This document shows, in pieces, positions 18,022 to 26,288 of a stretch of DNA of 49,641 bases. Under the pieces are notes generated by a model, which was given only the letters and a program-made list of their open reading frames with translations, was not told the origin of the DNA and did no database searches. Source of the DNA: Candidatus Latescibacterota bacterium (lineage in GTDB: Bacteria; Latescibacterota; UBA2968; UBA8231); assembly GCA_022827165.1 (NCBI GenBank), contig JAJDTN010000204.1, forward strand, positions 1 to 49,641. The letters are read 5' to 3'. Each line of letters opens with the position of its first letter. Position 1 is the stretch's first letter. The translations under genes were made by a program, and so were the position numbers.

Positions 18022-18267
18022 ATGTCGGAGGAATACCGGCTTCATCTTCAGATCAGACGAGTAGAAAATGGTCAGTACCTGGCCACCTCCGAGGAGTTCG
18101 CCGGCTTGGTAGCCCAAGGGCGAACAGTGGCTGAAGCGGTTGAAATCGCTCAAGATGTGGCAAGAAAACTGATTGAATCCTGTAGGGAACATGGCGACCC
18201 TCTGCCGGATGGCTTGCACACGATGAGAATGGATGTCGTGGAGTTGGATATTCCCGTAGGTGTCTGA
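18022..18267 (+). CDS. hicB: HicB-like antitoxin
   Basis: 81-aa protein with the HicB/UPF0150 beta-rich fold pattern: YRLHLQIRRVENGQYLATSE then FAGLVAQGRTVAEAVEIAQD and a C-terminal strand DVVELDIPVGV. It neutralises the HicA ribonuclease by direct binding. At this length it consists of the core domain only, without the extra DNA-binding domain of longer HicB proteins. AAGGAG lies 8 bases before the ATG. The stop overlaps the start of hicA (TGATG), the coupling expected for the antitoxin-first order seen in many hicBA pairs. Confidence 0.85.
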   Translation: MSEEYRLHLQIRRVENGQYLATSEEFAGLVAQGRTVAEAVEIAQDVARKLIESCREHGDPLPDGLHTMRMDVVELDIPVGV

Positions 18268-18491
18268 TGGGTCGGCTCTCCGGATTCACCTATCGACAGG
18301 TGACCCAGAAGTTGAGACGGTTGGGATTTGCATTTGAACGCCATGCTCGAGGCAGCCACGAGATTTGGTGGAACCCCGTTACTCGACATCGAACCACCAT
18401 TCCCAATCACTCTGGAGACTTGCCGGAGGGCACCGTTTCTGCCATCCTGAAGCAAGCGGAAGTGACGGCAGAGGACTTTCTTCGAGCGTAG
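18267..18491 (+). CDS. hicA: HicA-like mRNA interferase toxin
   Basis: 74-aa dsRBD-like toxin: GFTYRQVTQKLRRLGFAFER, then HARGSHEIWWNP with the catalytic histidine in GSHEIW, followed by the Pro-rich TTIPNHSGDLPEGT strand-turn and the helix VSAILKQAEVTAEDFLRA. It cleaves translated mRNA in characterised members. All key positions look intact, so the pair is probably functional. It overlaps hicB by one base. The sequence after it is a decayed HAD gene, so the TA pair marks the edge of an accessory zone. Confidence 0.88.
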   Translation: MGRLSGFTYRQVTQKLRRLGFAFERHARGSHEIWWNPVTRHRTTIPNHSGDLPEGTVSAILKQAEVTAEDFLRA

Positions 18492-18552
18492 GTGTTATAG
18501 GCAATCGGTTGTGTGCGACGCACCGGCCTTCGGCTGCCCTCGCACCCACGCA

Positions 18553-19160
18553 GCCATTCTCTTTGATCTCCACGAAGCCCTGATAGCCGCCTCGAATCCT
18601 GGCCGCCGGCGCGCGAGCGCGGTGCCCGCCTGGGTCTCTCGGAAGCCTGCTTTGACCGCGAGTGGAGTGCGCGGCACGACCGGCGGATGCGCGGAGAGTA
18701 CCCCGACTACGGCTCCGTGATCCGTGACATCTGCGCCTCCGCTGGACTGACCCCCGAGGAGAGTGTGATCGAAGAGTTGCCAGGAGCGGCTGACGGAGAA
18801 GGCCCTTGCCTTCCGGCAGCTCGACACCGGCGTCCTGGACATGCTCTCCGCTCTGCGCGAATCGGGATACTCGGTCACCGTCGTCAGCAACACCACGCAC
18901 GAGGAGGTCCACGCCTGGAATTCGTGCGAGCTGGCGAACTTTGATCGAAGACCCCGTCTTCTCCTTCGAAGTCGGAGCCATGAAACCCGAGCCCGCGATC
19001 CATGCGGAGGCACTGCGGCGTGGGGTGCGCCGCCTCGGAGGCGGTCTTCGTCGGTGACGGCGGCGGCTCAGAGTTGGCAGGCGCCCGGCGATCCGGAGTG
19101 GAACCGATGGGCCACCTGATTTCTCGAGGCCGTGGCCCGGTTGGCGGATGTCGGAGGTGT
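18553..19160 (+). pseudogene. HAD-superfamily hydrolase, broken by several frameshifts
   Basis: Pieces of one HAD hydrolase lie in order in different frames: motif I as AILFDLHEALIAAS near 18555 (DxH instead of the catalytic DxD), a cap-region piece LGLSEACFDREWSARHDRRM, then GEYPDYGSVIRDICASAGLT, a helix piece RQLDTGVLDMLSALRESG with motif II (TVVSNTT) near 18820-18900, a motif III region FEVGAMKPEPAIHAEALRRG near 18967-19025 with its lysine, and motif IV VFVGDGGGSELAGA near 19040. At least four frame changes are needed and motif I is mutated, so sequencing error cannot explain all of it. The gene is dead. It fills the gap between hicA and the lipoprotein gene. Confidence 0.8.
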
Positions 19161-19290
19161 AGCCGGAGGCTGGTCCTGCAGACGATGCAGAGATCCCGCG
19201 GACCTGATCGGCATCTTGCAGGATCTGTGAATCCGCTTGACTACGTCCACGATTGCCGATAACTCCGACATGAGGCGAAAGGGACGAGTC

Positions 19291-20844
19291 ATGGGTTTGC
19301 GGACGACACAGAGAGCGGCGGCGGCGATCTCCAGCCGGGTGATCCTGTTCACCCTGGCGCTGGCCGGCTGTTCCTCCGAGCCGGACCGCCCCATCGGCCC
19401 CGGGCCCGATCCGGACGGCTCCACCGGGGGCGTAACCCTCGCCTTCGCCGACTCGTCGCTGCAGTCCGCCGTGGAGGAAGCGGCGGCCGAGAGCGGCGAC
19501 GCGGCGGGGCTGGTCTCGCTGACGGCCAAGGAACGGGGGATCGCCGGTCTTGGCGGCATCGAGCAGCTGACGCGACTGGAGGTCCTGGACCTGTACGGCA
19601 ACGAGATCCGTGACCTCACTCCGCTGGAGAGACTCGGGAGGCTGCGCTACCTCGACCTGGGGAACAACCGGGTCGAGGATGTCTCACCCCTGACGTCGCT
19701 GAAGAGCCTGCAGGTGCTGCTGCTGGCCGACAATGCGGTGACGGAGGTGCCCGCCTTCGCGGGTCTCGACAGCCTGCAGAGCGTGGACCTGACCGGCAAC
19801 CCGCTGAGCGAGGCGGCCCGGGCCCGGCTCGCCGACCTTCGGGAGCGCGGCGTCACCGTGGAGTTCACCTTACCGGAGCCTGAGCCGGAGGACAGCGTCG
19901 AGGTGGTCCCGCCGGAGGAGCCGCCCGAGGGTTCTCTCTCTCCCCTCGGGGGCCAGCAGCTCGTGTTCGCCTCCAACCGGCGCCGGGAGGACTCCTACCT
20001 GTCCGGCCTCGAGGTGCACACCCTGGACCTGGAGACCGGCGAGGTGGTCAACCTGTCCGCCGCCCTGGCCGTCCTGCCCTACTCCGATGGCGCGGTGCCC
20101 GACACCCTCGTCGACTACCACCCGCGCAGCAGCGAGGAACCGGCCCGGTCGCCGGACGGCACGAGGGTGGCCTTCACCTCGCGCCGGGAAAGAGATCTTG
20201 GTCTCGAGATCTACGTCCTCGACGCCGGCGGCGGGGATCCGGTGAACCTGACGCGGCACCCGGCCAACGACCACTCTGCCGCCTGGTCGCCCGACGGACA
20301 GCGCATCGCCTTCGTCTCGAACCGCGGCGGCGGCGGCCGACTGGGCCACCTCTTCGTCATGGACGCGGACGGCGGCGGGGTGGAGCAGCTCACCGAGGAG
20401 CCCCAGGCCTCCTGGGCCTTCTGGCCGGCGTGGTCCCCCGACGGCTCGGTCATCTCCTGCGTCGCCTCTCAGGCAGACGTGGTGGGGATCTTCGCCGTGG
20501 ACGTGGCCAGCGGTGTGATGCGCCTGCTCTCCCCCGAGGGCGGGGAGTCGTCGTGGTCCGCCGACGGCGCCCGCATCGCCTACACCGTCCGGGACACGAC
20601 CAGCGACTCCAACCACATCTGGACCATGGAGGCCGACGGCACCGGCGCCCGCCAGCTGACCTCCGGCGAGGTGTGGGACCGGACCCCCACATGGTCCCCC
20701 GACGGCAGCCGCATCGCCTTCGCGCGGCAGACACAGGAGGAGACCCGCTACGACATCTACATCGTCCCGGCGGGAGGCGGTGACGTGGAGCGGGTGACCG
20801 ACGATCCGAACGATGACATGCACCCCAACTGGACGCCCTTCTGA
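19291..20844 (+). CDS. lipoprotein with LRR domain and TolB-like beta-propeller
   Basis: 517-aa exported protein. ATG 19291 has GGGACGAG upstream, and the product begins with a signal peptide ending in a lipobox (LALAGC, Cys about residue 27). A linker rich in Gly/Pro follows, then SDS22-like leucine-rich repeats at about 75-200 (LEVLDLYGNEIRDLTPLERL, LRYLDLGNNRVEDVSPL, LQSVDLTGNPLSE), an acidic Pro/Glu linker, and from about 225 to the end six PD40/WD40-like propeller blades (ARSPDGTRVAFTSRRER, AWSPDGQRIAFVSNRGG, TWSPDGSRIAFARQT). The fusion of LRR and TolB-type propeller suggests a surface binding or scaffold role. An alternative start at 19270 also gives a signal peptide. Partners are unknown. 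Confidence 0.85.
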   Translation: MGLRTTQRAAAAISSRVILFTLALAGCSSEPDRPIGPGPDPDGSTGGVTLAFADSSLQSAVEEAAAESGDAAGLVSLTAKERGIAGLGGIEQLTRLEVLDLYGNEIRDLTPLERLGRLRYLDLGNNRVEDVSPLTSLKSLQVLLLADNAVTEVPAFAGLDSLQSVDLTGNPLSEAARARLADLRERGVTVEFTLPEPEPEDSVEVVPPEEPPEGSLSPLGGQQLVFASNRRREDSYLSGLEVHTLDLETGEVVNLSAALAVLPYSDGAVPDTLVDYHPRSSEEPARSPDGTRVAFTSRRERDLGLEIYVLDAGGGDPVNLTRHPANDHSAAWSPDGQRIAFVSNRGGGGRLGHLFVMDADGGGVEQLTEEPQASWAFWPAWSPDGSVISCVASQADVVGIFAVDVASGVMRLLSPEGGESSWSADGARIAYTVRDTTSDSNHIWTMEADGTGARQLTSGEVWDRTPTWSPDGSRIAFARQTQEETRYDIYIVPAGGGDVERVTDDPNDDMHPNWTPF

Positions 20845-20869
20845 GGTGGCCCACCTCGTGGAATCCGCC

Positions 20870-21499
20870 ATGCCATCGAGGGAACTGATCCAGCCGTGTC
20901 AGGGGCTGGCTCCGGGGCGACTGTGCAGCCTGGTGGCCGGGCTGGCCATCGCCCTCGGCACGGCCACCCGGACGCCGGCCGACGACTGCCATGGCATCCC
21001 CGAGGGCAGCAGTGGATATCACACGACCTCCTTGCCGTGCGATTGGGAGAACCACAAACCCAACGAGTTCTGGTACGACTACTACTTCCACAATCCCGGC
21101 TATCGGCAGGACCACTACTACCATCATCCCGGCACTCCGGCATGCGTCTACCTGACCTCCACATGCGGCCCGGGTGCGGCCACCGCTCTCCTCTCCGGCC
21201 CGGTGACCGTCCCCCTCACTCTCGCTCTTGGTGTCAACTACCCCAACCCGTTCAACCCGGCCACGATCATCCCTTTCTCGGTGCCCGTCGATGCTGGTGA
21301 GGTGGAACTGACCGTCTACAACGTCTCGGGCCAGTTGGTGCGCCACGTGTGGAGCGGTCCCTTGCCGGCCGGCGAGCACCGGCTGGCCTGGGATGGCCGG
21401 GATGCGCTGGGCCGACCCGCCGCCGCTGGAGTCTACTTGTACCAGCTGCAGGTGGGGGAGCGGAGCAGCGGCATCCGGAAGATGATCAAGCTCCAGTAG
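20870..21499 (+). CDS. secreted protein with FlgD-Ig/type-A-like C-terminal sorting domain
   Basis: 209-aa protein from ATG 20870. It has an N-terminal hydrophobic segment (LCSLVAGLAIALGTATRTPA) as signal peptide, then a short His/Tyr-rich region (WYDYYFHNPGYRQDHYYHHP), with four cysteines across residues about 40-105. The last about 85 residues are the sorting-type Ig domain typical of FCB-group secreted proteins: NYPNPFNPATIIPF, VELTVYNVSGQLVRHV, AGEHRLAWDGRDALGRPAAA, GVYLYQLQVG and the terminal KMIKLQ. The mature protein is unusually short for such a domain. The His/Tyr cluster could bind metal. It follows the lipoprotein gene by 25 bases and may be co-transcribed. Confidence 0.8.
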   Translation: MPSRELIQPCQGLAPGRLCSLVAGLAIALGTATRTPADDCHGIPEGSSGYHTTSLPCDWENHKPNEFWYDYYFHNPGYRQDHYYHHPGTPACVYLTSTCGPGAATALLSGPVTVPLTLALGVNYPNPFNPATIIPFSVPVDAGEVELTVYNVSGQLVRHVWSGPLPAGEHRLAWDGRDALGRPAAAGVYLYQLQVGERSSGIRKMIKLQ

Positions 21500-21514
21500 C
21501 TGCGGAGCCGCCCT

Positions 21515-21943
21515 TTACGATTGAGTGCGGGGTGTCACCTCGGGGAAGAAGGCGGCGATGATCTTCCACTCGCCCTTGATCCGCCCCGTGAACCACACAT
21601 TGCGGGTGTCGTCCCAGCGGACGTAGACCTCGCCGCTGTCCGACCGCCAGCGGCCCGACTCGCGAACGACGGAGATCGCCATGTTGCCGCGGACCTCCGT
21701 CTTCAGGATCTCCTGCTCCTGCTCGTAGTGGGCCCCCTCGGGCATGCGGGTCTCGCCCCACTCCTGCATCTCGCTCTGCATCAGGAACAGGTGGGGCACC
21801 CAGTCCAGGGGATCCTTCGACCCGCACCCGAACCAGCGCAGATAGCTCTCGTCGTGGCAGGCGCGGACCTCGTCCCAGTCCTGCTCCTTGTGGGCCTGCT
21901 GGTAGCGGCTCAACAGGCGGTGGGTGACGGCGACGGTTACCAA
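21515..21943 (-). CDS. SnoaL/NTF2-like protein
   Basis: About 142 residues. The fold pattern is a helical N-terminus (SRYQQAHKEQDWDEVRACHD) and then the curved sheet typical of NTF2-like proteins (MAISVVRESGRWRSDSGEVY, VWFTGRIKGEWKIIAAFFPE). The reading frame is open much further (an ATG at 22147), but residues upstream of LVTVAVTHRLL look non-coding. I placed the start at TTG 21943, without a good Shine-Dalgarno; the start is uncertain. It is convergent with the sorting-domain gene 15 bases away. Proteins of this fold may be enzymes, binding proteins or domains; no catalytic residue can be named. Confidence 0.6.
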   Translation of the reverse strand: MVTVAVTHRLLSRYQQAHKEQDWDEVRACHDESYLRWFGCGSKDPLDWVPHLFLMQSEMQEWGETRMPEGAHYEQEQEILKTEVRGNMAISVVRESGRWRSDSGEVYVRWDDTRNVWFTGRIKGEWKIIAAFFPEVTPRTQS

Positions 21944-22159
21944 CCGGCTGAAGGAGGACTTTCCCGACGGCCGCGTGACCTTCGTGCTGCCGGCCGGGGT
22001 ATCAAGGGATTCCTGGTTCGGATGCGGATGCCAATGGTCGCCGGGGCCGGCACCGTCCCGGGGGTCGGCCCCCGCTTGTGACCGTCCAAACGCTCCTGTA
22101 CGTTCCTGACGAGCCCCGCTTCGGTGGTTCGCCAATCGCGAAGACATGGAGATCACAGG

Positions 22160-22411
22160 ATGAATGAACGGATCGCAATCGATCCCTCGATCCGCCATGG
22201 CAAGCCGGTCGTGAGGGGAACCCGGGTCCCGGTACACAGAATCATCGGGAGCCTTGCAGGCGGTGCCACGCCCGAAGAGGTGTGTGAGGAATACGGCATT
22301 GTAGACGCGGACGTACGGGCCGCGCTTGAATATGCCGAAGAGCTCGTAGAAGCAGAAGAAGCCCATCCTTCGTCATCGACGCGGACCTTCCTCGCCCTGT
22401 TGCCGGCGTGA
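22160..22411 (+). CDS. DUF433 family antitoxin
   Basis: 83-aa protein, MNERIAIDPSIRHGKPVVRG then TRVPVHRIIGSLAGGATPEE and VCEEYGIVDADVRAALEYAE, the complete DUF433 HTH-like domain. Members usually precede a DUF5615 PIN-like toxin and act as antitoxin and repressor. Here the last about 15 residues (HPSSSTRTFLALLPA) run over the remnant of that toxin in another frame, so the native C-terminus may be shorter and the present tail is a product of the deletion that removed the toxin. Confidence 0.75.
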   Translation: MNERIAIDPSIRHGKPVVRGTRVPVHRIIGSLAGGATPEEVCEEYGIVDADVRAALEYAEELVEAEEAHPSSSTRTFLALLPA

Positions 22412-22422
22412 TCGCCGAATAA
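22369..22422 (+). pseudogene. remnant of a DUF5615 PIN-like toxin
   Basis: Overlapping the end of the DUF433 gene, in another frame, is FVIDADLPRPVAGVIAE followed by a stop. It matches the extreme N-terminus of DUF5615 toxins (F-x-I/V-D-x-D-L-P, with the first acidic active-site residues). No start codon and no further part of the toxin is present: the next gene begins at 22435. The antitoxin is therefore an orphan. Confidence 0.6.
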
Positions 22423-22434
22423 GGAAGCAATGCA

Positions 22435-23562
22435 GTGGGCAAGATATTCCTGATCGCCGATGGGGGTGACCTCGTCGAACTCGAGCAGCAGGCGTACTCG
22501 TCCGAGGACCAGTTGCAGGACCTTCTCGCCCGCTTCCCAAGCCTGCTGCCGGGCGACGACTTCGATCCAACCTCACCCCGCCGGTGGTTGCTGGTCTCGC
22601 GGGAAGCGGGGATTCCGGGCGAGAGCGATGGCGGCGACCGTTGGTCCCTCGACCACCTCTTCCTGGATCAGGATGGAGTGCCGACCCTGGTCGAGGTCAA
22701 GCGGAGCTCGGACACCAGGCTCCGCCGAGAGGTGGTCGGACAGATGCTCGACTACGCGGCGAACGGGGTTGCCCACTGGCCCCTCGAGCAACTGCAGGCT
22801 CTCTTCCGCAGTTCATGCGAGGACTCGGGGAACGATCCCGATCTTCAGTTGCAGGAGTTCATCGAGCATGAGTCGGCGGAGGAGTTCTGGAAGGCGGTCA
22901 AGACCAACCTCCAGGCGGGCCGGATACGCCTGGTCTTCGTGGCCGACGAGATCCCGTCGGAGTTGCAGCGAGTCGTCGAGTTCCTGAACAACCAGATGGA
23001 CCCGGCGGAAGTGCTCGCCGTGGAGATCCCGCGCTACTCCGGAAGTGGCCTTGAGACGCTGGCCCCCCGTGTGATCGGTCAGACCGTCGCTGCGAGGACG
23101 AAGAAGGCAGGCTCGACTCCGGGGCAGCCTTGGGACGAGCCTCGGTTCCTGGCGGCCTTGGAGCAGAACGAGGGCCCGGAACACCGGGCGCTGGCGGCGG
23201 ACCTGATGGCCTGGTTCAGGGAGCGGGGCATGAACGACTCGTGGGGCATAGGAGTACGCACCGGCATCTATCGGCCCATCGTCACCCAGGGCAAGTCCCG
23301 GTATGCTCCGCTCGCACTGCGGACCTCCGGGCTGGCCGCAATCCGGTTCCGTGACATCAGGACGCGACCTGCCTTCTCATCCGCAGAGATGCGTGAGCAA
23401 CTTCGCCAGAGATTGAACGAGTTGCCCTCCGTGGAGATCCCCCCCGACGGCATCGAGAAACGGCCCAGCTTCCCGATGGGCGTCCTGAGCGACCCGGCCA
23501 GCATGGCCTCCTTCAAGTCCACGGTCGACTGGATGCTCGACCGCATCAAGGATTCGGGATGA
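22435..23562 (+). CDS. predicted PD-(D/E)XK nuclease
   Basis: 375-aa protein from GTG 22435. An N-terminal helical segment (QAYSSEDQLQDLLARFPSLL) precedes the nuclease core: DRWSLDHLFLDQDGVPTLVE followed by VKRSSDTRLRREVVGQMLDY. Candidate catalytic residues are Asp73, Glu87 and Lys89, with the downstream Arg/Gln helix of the PD-(D/E)XK superfamily. The second half (about 220-375) is an additional domain without recognised motif (WFRERGMNDSWGIGVRTG, then IYRPIV). Similar stand-alone proteins occur as putative DNA-repair, restriction or defence nucleases. No methyltransferase or helicase is adjacent, so a restriction system is not supported here. It follows a broken TA module by 12 bases. Confidence 0.7.
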   Translation: MGKIFLIADGGDLVELEQQAYSSEDQLQDLLARFPSLLPGDDFDPTSPRRWLLVSREAGIPGESDGGDRWSLDHLFLDQDGVPTLVEVKRSSDTRLRREVVGQMLDYAANGVAHWPLEQLQALFRSSCEDSGNDPDLQLQEFIEHESAEEFWKAVKTNLQAGRIRLVFVADEIPSELQRVVEFLNNQMDPAEVLAVEIPRYSGSGLETLAPRVIGQTVAARTKKAGSTPGQPWDEPRFLAALEQNEGPEHRALAADLMAWFRERGMNDSWGIGVRTGIYRPIVTQGKSRYAPLALRTSGLAAIRFRDIRTRPAFSSAEMREQLRQRLNELPSVEIPPDGIEKRPSFPMGVLSDPASMASFKSTVDWMLDRIKDSG

Positions 23563-23648
23563 CCACAACTGTGCCGATGCTGAGTCGAACAACTCACGCG
23601 GGAAGTGCCAGAACCACTCGCGGCGCCTTCGGCGTATCCTGACCCCTC

Positions 23649-24395
23649 TCAGGCCGGGTCCAGCGACAGGCTCCCCGCCCAGACCTCGCGCACGGCGCCG
23701 CCCTCCTCCAGAAGCAGCTGCCCGCCGTCACCGAAGCCGGCGAGCACACCCCTGAGCCGCTGGCCGCCGTCGACCACGGTGACCCGCTCCCCGAGGCCGG
23801 CGCAGCGCGCTTCCCAGCCGGCGCGCAGGGCGGTGAAACCGCCCGCCGTCCAGGCCTCCAGCCACGGCGTCAGCCGCCGCAGCAGGCCGGGGAGCACCTC
23901 CTGCGGCGAGGGCGCCGAGCCGGTCTCCACGAGGACGGAAGTGGCCGGCTGATCGATCGCCTCCGCCTCGGCCCAGGTCATGCCGAGGTTCAGGCCGATG
24001 CCGAGCACGACCAGCTGGGGCTGCCGGCCCCCCGGAGCCGGCTCGGGCAGGATCCCCGCGATCTTGCGGCGCCCCGCGATCACGTCGTTGGGCCACTTGG
24101 TCTGCGCCGTCAGGCCGTGGTCCTCCAGGCAGTCGGCCACGCCCAGGGCGGCGGCCATGGACAGGGATCCCAGCTGCCGCGCTCCGGCCCCCGCGGCTTC
24201 GAGCACCAGGGAGCAGGCGAGGTCGCTCCCCGGGCGGGAGACCCAGGCGCGCTGCCCGCGCCCTCGGCCCCCGGTCTGGTCGTCGGTGGCCAGCACCGTC
24301 CCGGGGGACGCGCCCGCACCGCTGCCGATGCGCTCCAGGAGGAGGGAGTTCGTCGAAGCGACGCGGTCGATCCATTCAGGAGGGCGGAAGTTCAT
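23649..24395 (-). CDS. birA: biotin--[acetyl-CoA-carboxylase] ligase
   Basis: 248-aa biotin protein ligase that makes biotinyl-AMP and transfers biotin to the carboxylase carrier protein. From ATG 24395 (MNFRPPEWIDRVASTNSLLL) the family motifs are present: ATDDQTGGRGRGQRAWVSRP (ATP/biotin loop), LTAQTKWPNDVIAGRRKIAG (catalytic lysine) and LGIGLNLG. A small C-terminal SH3-like domain ends it (ERVTVVDGGQRLRGVLAG). There is no N-terminal HTH, so this is a group I ligase and not a repressor. Convergent with the nuclease gene. No biotin genes adjoin. Confidence 0.93.
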   Translation of the reverse strand: MNFRPPEWIDRVASTNSLLLERIGSGAGASPGTVLATDDQTGGRGRGQRAWVSRPGSDLACSLVLEAAGAGARQLGSLSMAAALGVADCLEDHGLTAQTKWPNDVIAGRRKIAGILPEPAPGGRQPQLVVLGIGLNLGMTWAEAEAIDQPATSVLVETGSAPSPQEVLPGLLRRLTPWLEAWTAGGFTALRAGWEARCAGLGERVTVVDGGQRLRGVLAGFGDGGQLLLEEGGAVREVWAGSLSLDPA

Positions 24396-24721
24396 TTGGT
24401 CTGATCCGGGGCGGTCTGCTGAGTATCGGCATCGCTCCGGCGGGCGCCAACGGGCCGGGGTTTGACCCGCCACGCACGGCACCCTCCCTTCAGGTCCCCA
24501 ATGCAAGGGGAGCCTTTCATGAGACGCGCCAACCAGGGTCCCGGCCATCGGCCCCCGGATCCGAATCCCCGGCGGGTGCCGGCGAGGGGACGGTTCACCT
24601 TCTCCTCGGGGCGACCCTGCCGACCGTAGATGCGGCCGAGGCCCGCGACCAGCACAGGAACCGCGGCTTCGACGGGCCCATCGCAGCAGGCCCCCAGCCG
24701 CTGCCCGCAGGAGACCACCCC
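24396..24721. other. divergent intergenic region birA / alpha-beta hydrolase
   Basis: 326 bases of GC-rich sequence between divergent genes. The only element I can support is the Shine-Dalgarno GCAGGAG before ATG 24722. ORFs crossing it are frame shadows. No riboswitch or clear promoter recognised. Confidence 0.5.
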
Positions 24722-25909
24722 ATGACCCGCTTCGGCGACCTGCCCCTCTCCCGCCCGGCTCACGGCGACTACGGCAGCCTCGAGGAGCCGGTGCGGCGCA
24801 TCCGCGCCCACCGCCCTCTCGACCTGAACGCCGAGCGCTGGCGGGCCCGCCACCCCGGCGGCTCCTTCGAAGCCTGGCGGGAGCAGGCCCGGGGCTGCCT
24901 GCTGCAGGGGCTCCACTGCGACCCGGGCCCCGCCGACCTGCACCCGGAGGTGCTCGACTCGGAGGAGCGGGACGGCCTGATCCTAGAGCGCGTCGCCTTC
25001 ACGGCCACCCCCTGGAGCCGCCTCCACGGGTACTTCCTGCGGCCGGCGGATAGACCCGGACCCCTGCCCGGGCTGGTCGTGCTCCACGCCTGGGGCGGAC
25101 CCATGCTCTTCGGCAAGGACGGCATCGTCAACAGCGGCCGCGACCATCCGGTGCTGGTGGAGCACCGGCGCCAGTACTACGGCGGCCGCCACCTGGCCGA
25201 GGTCTTCGCCGCCGCCGGGTACGCGGTGATCGTGGTGGACGCCTGGCACTTCGGCGAGCGCGCCCCCCGGGGCCTGGACGCCGGCGGCCTCGGCATCCCC
25301 GCCAGCTACGATCCCTTCGACCTGACCGAGGAGGAGTACGAGGATCTCGACGGCCGGGTGCGGCAGGCCCTCTACCTGGGCGTGCGCCAGCTGAACTGGG
25401 CGGGCACCACGTGGATGGGTGTCAACTACTGGGACGACAGCCGCTGCGTCGACTACCTGCTCTCGCGGCCGGAGGTGGACGGCGGGCGGATCGGCTGCAC
25501 CGGCCTGTCAGGCGGCGGCTGGCGCACGAACGTGCTCGCCGCCCTGGACGGGCGCATCAAGGCGTCGGTGAGCGTCGGATGGATGACGACGGGGGACTAC
25601 CAGCAGGTCTACAACGTGGACGGCGCCATCGGCACCTTCTGCCTGCTGCCGGGGGTGTGGGACCGCCTCGACGTGCCGGACCTCGCGGTCATGTCGGCGC
25701 CGGGAGCCGCCATGGTGGTCTCGGGGCGGCGGGACGAGCTGTTCCCGGTGGAGGGCCAGGCCGACGCCGCGCGCCAGATCCGCGCGGGGTACGAGTGGGC
25801 GGGCTGCGGGGATCGGTTCCGCGACTACCGGCCCGACAAGGACCACTGCTACGACGCCGAGATCCAGGCCGAGGCCCTGGCCTGGTTCGGCCGGCACCTC
25901 GGCCGCTGA
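24722..25909 (+). CDS. alpha/beta hydrolase (acetyl-xylan-esterase / dienelactone-hydrolase-like)
   Basis: 395-aa hydrolase. Core elements: strand and oxyanion region LPGLVVLHAWGGPMLFGKDG, then YAVIVVDAWHFGERAPRG, the nucleophile elbow IGCTGLSGGGWRTN (Ser about residue 262), the acid in VVSGRRDELFP and the histidine in DKDHCYDAE near the C-terminus. Together these give a complete Ser-Asp-His triad. A long N-terminal segment (about 110 residues, starting MTRFGDLPLSRPAHGDYG) precedes the hydrolase core, and no export signal is seen, so it is probably cytoplasmic. Large cytoplasmic hydrolases of this class often deacetylate or de-esterify sugars. It is transcribed alone and is convergent with the ferredoxin gene. 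Confidence 0.8.
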   Translation: MTRFGDLPLSRPAHGDYGSLEEPVRRIRAHRPLDLNAERWRARHPGGSFEAWREQARGCLLQGLHCDPGPADLHPEVLDSEERDGLILERVAFTATPWSRLHGYFLRPADRPGPLPGLVVLHAWGGPMLFGKDGIVNSGRDHPVLVEHRRQYYGGRHLAEVFAAAGYAVIVVDAWHFGERAPRGLDAGGLGIPASYDPFDLTEEEYEDLDGRVRQALYLGVRQLNWAGTTWMGVNYWDDSRCVDYLLSRPEVDGGRIGCTGLSGGGWRTNVLAALDGRIKASVSVGWMTTGDYQQVYNVDGAIGTFCLLPGVWDRLDVPDLAVMSAPGAAMVVSGRRDELFPVEGQADAARQIRAGYEWAGCGDRFRDYRPDKDHCYDAEIQAEALAWFGRHLGR

Positions 25910-25931
25910 AGCGCCGCCGGGTGCGACGGCG

Positions 25932-26288
25932 TCAGCCCTTCTCGGCCTCGATCTGCCGGAAGGGCACCTCGTTCACGTACTCCTCCACCACCTTGCCGCC
26001 GATGAGGTGCTCGGTGATGATGCGCTCGAGCTTCTCCACCGTCATCGAGTGGTACCAGGTCTGCTCGGGGTAGACCAGGACCGTGGGCCCGCGCTCGCAG
26101 ACCCGCAGGCAGTCCGCCTTGCTGCGGTGGATCCCGGAGGTGGGATCGCCGTAGCCCAGCTCGCGGAGGCGGTTCTTCAGGTAGTCCCAGCACTCCTCGC
26201 CGGTGCCGTCGCTGTGGCACTTCGGCTTCGTCGGCGTGGCGCACAGGAAGATGTGACGCCGGATCGTGCTGTCCGTCTGCTCGCTCAT
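25932..26288 (-). CDS. (2Fe-2S) ferredoxin, thioredoxin-like fold
   Basis: 118-aa electron carrier. Four conserved cysteines: HIFLCATPTKPKC (two), then the pair DCLRVCERGP, the spacing of thioredoxin-like [2Fe-2S] ferredoxins (NuoE-related). The C-terminal half follows the family pattern VLVYPEQTWYHSMTVEKLER, then IITEHLIGG. An extra Cys (EECWDYLKNRL) lies between. The start ATG 26288 overlaps the proA stop (ATGA). Being coupled to proA and htpG is unusual; no obvious redox partner lies next to it, the nearest being the FAD enzyme at 29943 on the other strand. Confidence 0.88.
   Translation of the reverse strand: MSEQTDSTIRRHIFLCATPTKPKCHSDGTGEECWDYLKNRLRELGYGDPTSGIHRSKADCLRVCERGPTVLVYPEQTWYHSMTVEKLERIITEHLIGGKVVEEYVNEVPFRQIEAEKG

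Noticed and set aside
22435..23562. Restriction-modification or defence island
   Set aside because: A single PD-(D/E)XK protein without methyltransferase, helicase or other defence genes nearby does not support a system.
23600..23648. Intrinsic terminator between the nuclease gene and birA
   Set aside because: Small hairpins are present (CGCC-TTC-GGCG) but they are short, without U-tracts, and common by chance at this GC content.
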